Source: Candidatus Bathyarchaeota archaeon
Lineage (GTDB): Archaea > Thermoproteota > Bathyarchaeia > TCS64
Direction: 5' to 3'
Length of the DNA stretch: 50,073 nucleotides
NCBI GenBank assembly: GCA_030739585.1
Contig: JASLYX010000009.1
Span: forward strand, 1 to 50,073
Part shown: positions 44,015-50,073 of the stretch, piece by piece
Layout: every line of letters starts with the position of its first letter
Position numbering within the stretch: position 1 is the stretch's first letter
Program-made: the position numbers and the translations under genes
Notes under the pieces: model-generated
Databases searched by the model: none
The model's input: the letters and a program-made list of their open reading frames with translations, nothing else
What the model was told of the DNA's origin: nothing

Positions 44015-45799
44015 GTGCTGGGATTGAGGGTTGCAGTAATCGATAGGCAGAGGTGTAAGTCGGATAAGTGCAACACGGAGTGCATCCGCTTCTGCCCTAT
44101 GGTCCGTACCCGCCGTGAGGCCATACGCCTCGACAGCGATGGCATCCGCATCTCCGAGTTCATCTGCAGCGGCTGCGGAATTTGCATCCGTAAGTGCCCA
44201 TACGATGCCCTTCGAATAGTGAATCTCCCTGACGAGCTCGAATCCGAGCACCTCCACCGTTATGGCTACAACCAGTTCACCCTCTACCGCCTTCCTGTCC
44301 CTCGAGAGGGCGCCGTCGTCGGTCTCTTGGGCAGGAATGCCATAGGAAAGTCTACTCTTCTCAACATTCTCGCTGGAAACCTCACACCCAACCTTGGGAA
44401 ATTCGCGGAGCCCCCTACTCGGGATGAGGTTGTGGAGAGCTTCTCAGGGAAGCCTATGCACGACTACCTGGAATCCCTATACTCCGGTAAGAGAAAGGTT
44501 GTCTACAAACCCCAATACGTCGACCGCATTCCTAGAGTTGTTAAGGGGACTGCCGCAGAGGTTCTCGAGGCCCAGGATGAAAGAGGGGCCTTTAATGAGC
44601 TCACTATAGCCCTGGAAATTGACTCGATCCTAGACCGTGAGCTATCAGTTCTCAGTGGGGGGGAGCTCCAGAGGGTCGCAATCGCCGCGGCCCTCCTTAA
44701 GGACGCTGAGGTGTACCTCCTCGATGAGCCATCTAGCCATCTGGATATCTACCAGAGGGTCCGGGCTTCCCGTGTGATCCGGGGCCTCGTCAAGGAGGGA
44801 CGGAGGGTTGTCGTGGCGGAGCACGACCTTGCGGTTCTGGACTATTTGAGCGACGATATATTCCTCCTCTACGGGGAGCCTGACGTTTATGGCATTGTAT
44901 CTAACGTCCACGGGGTCCGGGAGGGGATAAATATCTATATCAATGGCTATATCCCTGACGAGAACGTCAGGTTCCGGGAGAGCCCCATAATATTCCACGT
45001 CAAACCGCCCACCCCTCACAGCCGAAGGAGTAGTTCCCTCATCAGCTGGACCGATCTCAAAAAGTCCTTTAGCGACTTCACTCTAAACGTGGCTGCCGGG
45101 GAGATAGGCATCGGGGAGGTCATCGGCATCTTGGGGAAGAACGGGATTGGTAAAACCACTTTCATCAAAATCCTTGCGGGGGTGGAGAAGCCCGACTTGG
45201 GGAGAGTGATTGGAGGGGATATCAAGGTTAGCTACAAGCCCCAATACCTCACAGGCACTATCTATGGCACTGTGGAGGATGTGCTCCGCAGAGCCGCTGG
45301 GGAAAAGTACCTTGAGCCGTGGTTCAGCGCGGAGGTCATTGAACCCCTTCACGTTAAGGGGATGCTGGAGCGAGACATCAGCGTCCTTAGTGGGGGGGAG
45401 CTCCAGAGAGTTGCAATCGCTGAGTGCCTCAGCCGACCCGTTGATATCTACCTCCTGGACGAGCCCAGTGCCTACCTCGATGTCGAGGAACGCCTCGCTG
45501 TGGCTAAAGCCATCCGGCGTATCACCAAGATGAACGGGGTCACTGCATTTGTTGTGGAGCACGACATCGTCGCCCAAGACTTCATCAGCGACAAGATTAT
45601 GGTCTTTACTGGGGAGGCGGGCTCCGAAGGAAGGGGTGAAGATCCCCTGAAGCTTGAGGATGGTATGAACCAGTTCCTGGGAGAGATGGGTATCACATTC
45701 CGTAGGGATGCTGAAACCAAACGGCCTCGGGTCAATAAGGATGACTCCCGTCTCGATAGGGAGCAAAAACGAGATGGAAGATATTATTACGTCCGATAA
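44015..45799 (+). CDS. Ribosome biogenesis/recycling ATPase RLI (ABCE1)
   Basis: Splits 70S-like archaeal ribosomes after termination. The 594-residue protein has two N-terminal 4Fe-4S clusters (Cys14, 19, 23, 27 and Cys51, 54, 57, 61) followed by two ABC domains. The first Walker A is GRNAIGKST and the second GKNGIGKTT; both have LSGGELQR signature motifs and LLDEPS Walker B motifs, with the HD switch residues (AEHDLAV; VEHDIVA). The first P-loop has Arg and Ala where many RLI proteins read GKNGIGKST, a mild change. The start is GTG at 44015; TTG at 44024 is possible. Confidence 0.96.
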   Translation: MLGLRVAVIDRQRCKSDKCNTECIRFCPMVRTRREAIRLDSDGIRISEFICSGCGICIRKCPYDALRIVNLPDELESEHLHRYGYNQFTLYRLPVPREGAVVGLLGRNAIGKSTLLNILAGNLTPNLGKFAEPPTRDEVVESFSGKPMHDYLESLYSGKRKVVYKPQYVDRIPRVVKGTAAEVLEAQDERGAFNELTIALEIDSILDRELSVLSGGELQRVAIAAALLKDAEVYLLDEPSSHLDIYQRVRASRVIRGLVKEGRRVVVAEHDLAVLDYLSDDIFLLYGEPDVYGIVSNVHGVREGINIYINGYIPDENVRFRESPIIFHVKPPTPHSRRSSSLISWTDLKKSFSDFTLNVAAGEIGIGEVIGILGKNGIGKTTFIKILAGVEKPDLGRVIGGDIKVSYKPQYLTGTIYGTVEDVLRRAAGEKYLEPWFSAEVIEPLHVKGMLERDISVLSGGELQRVAIAECLSRPVDIYLLDEPSAYLDVEERLAVAKAIRRITKMNGVTAFVVEHDIVAQDFISDKIMVFTGEAGSEGRGEDPLKLEDGMNQFLGEMGITFRRDAETKRPRVNKDDSRLDREQKRDGRYYYVR

Positions 45800-46138
45800 A
45801 GTGAAATAGGGAAGCAAACCCCGATCAAGCAGCTCATCTGGATCTTGAAAAAGACCGGATTTATCCCGTTGGTGTAATATTAAAATGCCTTGACTTTATC
45901 CTAGAAAGGGAGATCCCCCCCCTCTTCAAAGTATATATGAAGATGAGTAGCTAAGGTATAGAGTATGACCTTGAAGCTGGAGGGTTCCAGGATTGCAGGG
46001 AAATGAACCTCTATAGGCAAGAGGTCTTGGAATCCGACATCATGATTATCATCAAGTTCACCAGGGGTAGCTCAAGACTTGACGCTACTGACTACGGATT
46101 GATCCATGTCTGAAAACTGACCAAAGCCTTAATTTCAG
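45800..46138. other. Spacer without a clear gene
   Basis: About 340 bases. A stop-free plus-strand piece near 45955-46110 (EYDLEAGGFQD... ending YGLIHV) has no start or recognised domain and could be part of a decayed gene. Nothing else is supported. Confidence 0.4.
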
Positions 46139-46786
46139 CTAATCAGCGTTTAGCAGAAGGGCTAACAAGGCTACAGTTACTCCTGCGATCACCATCTTCA
46201 CCCCAGAATAGAGAACGTTGTTATCGCTGATACGGCCTAGGAAGACTCCGAGGAGGAACAGGGTAGAAAGGCTTGCTACGATACTGGTCATAAATGCATA
46301 ACCGTGGGGCAGGATCCCGATGTAAGAGAGGTAGAATGGGATCACAGTGGGAATAGATGCGAGGAAAGGGGCCGAGCCATCCACGAAGGCAGCGAAGACT
46401 GCTACGAACCGGGACGCCTCCCCGTAGATGGTTTCGTCAAGGTTGGTGAGCATGGCACTCTCTAATTCGTTGAGACTTTTACTCCTCTCCGCGCTCTCAG
46501 TCATATAGGTTCCCGAAAACCCAGAGACCGCCATTGCTATTCCACTCACCAGGATAACGCCAATGACCGCTAGGGGGTCTACGATTTTAGTGATATATGC
46601 CCCGATCACGACGCCGAGACTTGTCATTGAACCGTCAAAGGCGTTCATGGCAAAGTAGCGTCGGAGGATCATGTGTGCGCTGGTAACCCTCAAATAGGTT
46701 CCTACCTCATCAAGGTACCCAGTCAGCCAAGTTATTATCCCGTTCTGCTCGCCTTCCGGATCGTCGTCCTGCGAAGATTCATTCAA
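46139..46786 (-). CDS. VIT1/CCC1-family transporter
   Basis: A 215-residue membrane protein with about five helices. RRYFAMNAFDGSMTSLGVVIGAYI in the first part is the family signature, in which an Asp supports metal transport in related iron/manganese carriers. A charged loop after helix 2 (MTESAERSKSLNELESAML) has the acidic pattern of the metal-binding domain, although it is short. The role is likely iron or manganese movement across the cell membrane. Neighbours do not indicate the metal. Confidence 0.82.
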   Translation of the reverse strand: MNESSQDDDPEGEQNGIITWLTGYLDEVGTYLRVTSAHMILRRYFAMNAFDGSMTSLGVVIGAYITKIVDPLAVIGVILVSGIAMAVSGFSGTYMTESAERSKSLNELESAMLTNLDETIYGEASRFVAVFAAFVDGSAPFLASIPTVIPFYLSYIGILPHGYAFMTSIVASLSTLFLLGVFLGRISDNNVLYSGVKMVIAGVTVALLALLLNAD

Positions 46787-47015
46787 TTAATGATTCGCTC
46801 CATAGCCACCATGCTACGTTCAGAATTAGATGGTCTGTTTTCTCCCATTTCTGGGTGACACACGTAATCATGACATCTTATTGGCTTTAATAAACATTAT
46901 GAAACAGAGCACCTGTATCTATAACCTTATTTTTGCTCTATTGTGTTCAAGGATTCACAATAATTAAATTCCACGGGGAGAGTAAGTATCTAAAAGGTTA
47001 ATATTCTAAGGAATT

Positions 47016-47285
47016 GTGAAAAGTTTGGACGAACCCAAGATCAAAGAGTTGGTTCTCGATGTATTGAAACTTCATAGACCCCCTCTCCCGGATTTCGCAT
47101 CGTTCCTAGCGGAACTCAAAGGGATTGAAATAGTAGAGGTTAGTCTAGTGGAGATGGACGAGAAAACAGAGACTATAGGAGTGTTCCTCCAAGGCGAAGA
47201 CATCGACTACAGCATTCTCGAAGAGCACATGGGGAAACAGGGCGCCTCTATCCACAGTGTCGACAAGGTCACGGTAGAAGCATAG
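47016..47285 (+). CDS. DUF211 protein
   Basis: An 89-residue protein of the archaeal DUF211 family, with a ferredoxin-like alpha/beta fold. Family marks are IKELVLDVLKLHRPPLPDFA, VSLVEMDEKTETIGVFLQG, DIDYSILEEHM and the final IHSVDKVTV. The starting codon is GTG at 47016. The function of the family is not established. The arginase-family gene begins about 50 bases later on the same strand and may be co-transcribed. Confidence 0.85.
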   Translation: MKSLDEPKIKELVLDVLKLHRPPLPDFASFLAELKGIEIVEVSLVEMDEKTETIGVFLQGEDIDYSILEEHMGKQGASIHSVDKVTVEA

Positions 47286-47334
47286 TAAGCTTGCGGAGGC
47301 TCCCTCCGAAAAGGAGAGTTTAGATGAGAGGTGA

Positions 47335-48213
47335 ATGACCTTGAAGAGCCTTTTAGGACAAGTGTTACAGTCTTTCCTCGACACCACTAAGCCCCTCGAG
47401 GAGGCCGTGTATTCAATATTCGGAGCTCCTCTAGACGCGACTACATCCCATCGTTCAGGCACCCGATTTGCCCCAGACGCTATAAGGAGGGCGAGCCTCG
47501 CCCTAGAGTCATACAGCCTACGGTCAGGTCTAGATGCGAAGAATATCGCCATAGCGGATATCGGTAACGTTCTCGACTTAGAGTCGGTGGACGACCTGGG
47601 TAAGATCGAGGAAACTATTCGAATAATCGGCGCCGACAAGATTCCTGTGATGATAGGCGGGGAGCACACCATCTCCCTTGCCTCCATGAGGGCCTTAAAA
47701 CCCGACTTGGTCGTTTCCTTCGACGCCCACATGGACCTCAGAGACAATCTCTTCGGCGAGATAATATCCCACAGCACATTTATGCGGAGGGCTATTGAGG
47801 AGATCGACTTAGAGCTTGTTCTCGTGGGGAGCAGGGCAGTGTCCCGAGAGGAGATAGAGTTTGTCAGATCTGAGTCCCGGATCAATGTGATTTCGGGCCT
47901 AGACTTGCCAAAAAGGAACCTGAAGGCGTGGACTAGAGACCTCATGGATTGGAGCTCAATGGCCTCCTCAATTTACATCACTATCGATATGGATGTGGTG
48001 AATCCAGCCTCCGCCCCTGCGGTCGGGAACCCAGCCCCTGAGGGCATCGAGGTTTCCATGCTCCTGGACATCCTCCAAGCGTGCATGGGAGCCAAGGTCG
48101 TGGGATTTGATCTCACAGAGGTCTCCCCCTATTACGACTCTGGGATGACAGCTATCCAAGCGGCATATATCATTCTTGAGTGCATGTATCTCCATGCGAA
48201 CACCACCTTATGA
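47335..48213 (+). CDS. speB: Arginase/agmatinase-family ureohydrolase
   Basis: A 292-residue binuclear manganese hydrolase. Motif 1 GGEHTIS supplies one His, motif 2 SFDAHMDLRD supplies Asp and His ligands, HSTF follows, and motif 3 ITIDMDVVNPASAPAVGNPAPEG supplies the two Asp ligands. A conserved Glu is in DLTEVSPYYD. These suggest an active agmatinase-type enzyme making putrescine, but arginine or other guanidino substrates remain possible. The ATG is preceded by gaggtga. The C-terminal end is of usual length. Confidence 0.88.
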   Translation: MTLKSLLGQVLQSFLDTTKPLEEAVYSIFGAPLDATTSHRSGTRFAPDAIRRASLALESYSLRSGLDAKNIAIADIGNVLDLESVDDLGKIEETIRIIGADKIPVMIGGEHTISLASMRALKPDLVVSFDAHMDLRDNLFGEIISHSTFMRRAIEEIDLELVLVGSRAVSREEIEFVRSESRINVISGLDLPKRNLKAWTRDLMDWSSMASSIYITIDMDVVNPASAPAVGNPAPEGIEVSMLLDILQACMGAKVVGFDLTEVSPYYDSGMTAIQAAYIILECMYLHANTTL

Positions 48214-48227
48214 TCATTACAACAGGC

Positions 48228-48236
48228 AATATATGG
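48228..48236 (+). promoter_or_regulatory. TATA box for the family-B DNA polymerase gene
   Basis: The element aatatatgg is centred about 33 bases before the ATG at 48265, which fits an archaeal promoter with a very short leader. Confidence 0.5.
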
Positions 48237-48264
48237 TACTTCGAAGAGTAATTACTCGAATCTA

Positions 48265-50073
48265 ATGGGATTCAGATCTGAGGAAAAAGTATCGGCGCCG
48301 AAGGGCAGGGTGGCCCCCAACGACCTCCCCCCATCATACTTCCTATCAGCCGGATACGACGGCAAACAGGAGAAAGCCTTCCTCCGCCTCTACGAGCCCG
48401 AGTCCCGCCAGATCTACCTCTGGTACGACAACACCAGCCACCTCTCCTACGCCGTCTCCAAGCAGACCCCGGAGCAGCTCAGAGGCAACCGCAGGCTGAT
48501 GGACTACCCCGGCTTCCTCACACTGGAGCGGGTGGAGAAGTTTGACGCCCTCGCTGACGAGCCTATCATGGTCACCAAGGTCGTCGCCACGAACCCCCTC
48601 GCCATCGGGGGAGGAGCAGGCGGAGGCATCAGGAACATCATCGGGGAGACCTGGGAGAGCCGGATAAGATACCACCAGAACTACATCTACGACAGGAGGC
48701 TCATCCCCGGGATGCCCTACAGGATGGAAGAGGGCAACCTGATTCCTGTAGACTACCCGCTCCCCCCGGATGTCAAGGCCGAGATGCAGGAGGCCTTCGC
48801 CGGTGAGGACCCAGAGTTCACCGAGAACATGCTCGAGTGGGCCCGCCTCCTCCAGTGCCCCGTCCCCGAGATCAGGCGGGTCGCTGTGGACATCGAGGTC
48901 CGTACCTCCGTCGCGAACAGGCTACCGAACCCCGAGGAGGCCATAGAGCCCATCACCGCGGTCAGCTTCACCGCCTCGGACGGGTTAAGACGGGTGATTC
49001 TTCTCAACGAGACCGGGGATGAAGCGACTCTCCCGGTGATCGAGGATGCCGAGGTCGAGTTCTACGAGGACGAGAAGAGCCTCATCGCCGAGGTGTTCAG
49101 GGTTCTCGACGAGTACCCCGTCGTATTGACCTTCAACGGTGACAACTTCGACCTCCGCTACCTGAGGAACAGGGCCCAGAACCTGGCGTTCTCCAACAAT
49201 GATATTCCTATCACTGTGGGGAGGCGCTTCGCATACCTCAGGAACGGGCTCCATATCGACCTCTACAGGTTCTTCATGAACAACGCTATCAAGATCTATG
49301 CCTTCGGGAACAAGTACAGGGAGAACACCCTGGACGCCGTCTCCAGGGGGGTCACGGGGAATAAGAAGATCCCCGTGGGGACCATCAACGACCTCAGCTT
49401 CGATGAGCTGGCGATGTACTGCCTCAACGACGCGGATATCACCTACGGGCTCACGAGTTTCAACGGTGACCTCGCGATGCAGCTCATGGTGATCATGAGT
49501 CGTATCAGCAAGCAGACCATGGAGGACCTCACCCGGATGGGGGTGAGCAGGTGGATCCTGGCCCTCATGGAGTGGGAGCACAGGAGGAGAGGGTGGCTCA
49601 TACCCAACTCCCAGGACATCCTCCTCGCCAAAGGGGGCACCACCACCACCGCAATGATCAAGGGCAAAAAGTATCAGGGAGCCATCGTCCAGGACCCGAA
49701 ACCGGGAGTCCACTTCGGGGTCACCGTCCTCGACTTCGCCAGCCTCTACCCGTCCGCCATCAAGAACTGGAACCTGAGCTACGAGACCCTCCTCTGCAAC
49801 CACGAGGATTGCAAGAGCAAGATGGTTCCGGGGACCAGCCACTACGTCTGCACCCACAAGAAGGGGATGACGAGCCTCATCATCGGGAGCCTCAAGGACC
49901 TCAGGGTTCTCAGGTACAAGCCCCTCGCTAAGGACCCAAGCCTTACACCGGAGGAACGCACATACTACGACGTGGTCCAGGCAGCCCTCAAGGTCTTCCT
50001 CAACGCCAGCTATGGAGTCTTCGGCGCCGAGAGCTTCCCCCTATACTGCCCGCCCCTCGCAGAGAGCACCGCA
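48265..50073 (+). CDS. polB: Family-B DNA polymerase, 3' partial
   Basis: The reading frame from ATG 48265 stays open to the right edge (603 codons). Exonuclease motifs are Exo I VAVDIEVRTS near 210, Exo II FNGDNFDLRYL and Exo III YCLNDADITY, so proofreading should be active. Polymerase motif A is VTVLDFASLYPSAI and motif B is LKVFLNASYGVFGA near the cut edge; the catalytic YxDTDS motif lies outside. Between A and B, C-x4-C and C-x2-H-like residues (CNHEDCKSK, VCTHKKG) form a possible zinc-binding insertion. The type resembles crenarchaeal PolB1-like enzymes. The gene has high GC and follows the arginase-family gene. Confidence 0.93.
   Translation, partial: MGFRSEEKVSAPKGRVAPNDLPPSYFLSAGYDGKQEKAFLRLYEPESRQIYLWYDNTSHLSYAVSKQTPEQLRGNRRLMDYPGFLTLERVEKFDALADEPIMVTKVVATNPLAIGGGAGGGIRNIIGETWESRIRYHQNYIYDRRLIPGMPYRMEEGNLIPVDYPLPPDVKAEMQEAFAGEDPEFTENMLEWARLLQCPVPEIRRVAVDIEVRTSVANRLPNPEEAIEPITAVSFTASDGLRRVILLNETGDEATLPVIEDAEVEFYEDEKSLIAEVFRVLDEYPVVLTFNGDNFDLRYLRNRAQNLAFSNNDIPITVGRRFAYLRNGLHIDLYRFFMNNAIKIYAFGNKYRENTLDAVSRGVTGNKKIPVGTINDLSFDELAMYCLNDADITYGLTSFNGDLAMQLMVIMSRISKQTMEDLTRMGVSRWILALMEWEHRRRGWLIPNSQDILLAKGGTTTTAMIKGKKYQGAIVQDPKPGVHFGVTVLDFASLYPSAIKNWNLSYETLLCNHEDCKSKMVPGTSHYVCTHKKGMTSLIIGSLKDLRVLRYKPLAKDPSLTPEERTYYDVVQAALKVFLNASYGVFGAESFPLYCPPLAESTA

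Noticed and set aside
49298-49931. Open frames overlapping the family-B polymerase in other frames
   Set aside because: High-GC shadow frames; the polymerase frame is continuous and has exonuclease and motif A/B signatures.
1-50073. CRISPR arrays, rRNA genes and insertion-sequence transposases
   Set aside because: No regularly spaced repeats, no rRNA-like blocks and no transposase motifs were seen on either strand.

Overview
The window is chromosomal DNA from an archaeon. The evidence is an archaeal MCM with a neighbouring GINS-like gene, archaeal-type PheS and PheT, the ribosome-recycling ATPase RLI/ABCE1, a family-B DNA polymerase, an Ogg2-type 8-oxoguanine glycosylase, class III PRPP synthetase, a DUF211 protein, an intron-containing tRNA-Tyr with a C1-G72 acceptor pair, and TATA boxes about 25-30 bases upstream of many starts. 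Gene content fits a TACK-group lineage, perhaps Bathyarchaeia. That placement is inference; no rRNA is present.

Layout. 1-9 kb: the end of a flippase gene, a VTT-domain membrane protein, PolX DNA polymerase, an EamA transporter and the pheS-pheT operon. 9-20 kb: an SDR dehydrogenase, then GINS-like and mcm genes around a very AT-rich spacer, ogg, an mtnA-like isomerase, a RACo-like ferredoxin/ATPase, tRNA-Tyr, a Nudix hydrolase and the iscS-iscU pair. In IscS the usual PLP lysine is replaced by glutamate. 20.4-21.7 kb: a strong inverted repeat and a heavily decayed flavodiiron (FprA-type) pseudogene that I recovered by translating the minus strand.

21.7-35.2 kb: a TIM-barrel isomerase and RNase Z, then an accessory stretch of small-molecule catabolism: HpcH/HpaI aldolase, DUF3830, amidohydrolase, phosphotriesterase-like lactonase, cupin, ketopantoate-reductase-like enzyme, an AstE-like remnant, an amidase whose probable N-terminal domain is cut off by an in-frame TAA, and the tldD-tldE pair. 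This stretch has several gene remnants and AT-rich spacers, so it is the plastic part of the window.

35.2-50 kb: two divergent radical SAM genes (one of the AmmeMemoRadiSam type), a lone pyruvate-kinase C-terminal-domain protein, an MFS transporter, an AN1 zinc finger fused to an M50 protease-like membrane domain, prs, an unrecognised small protein, an EngB-like GTPase, RLI, a VIT-type transporter, DUF211, an arginase/agmatinase-family enzyme, and the first 603 codons of a family-B DNA polymerase that runs off the window.

The information-processing genes are intact and of ordinary length. The most unusual points are the lysine-less cysteine desulfurase next to its scaffold, the stop-interrupted amidase, the decayed oxygen-reductase gene, and the AT-rich replication-gene spacer.
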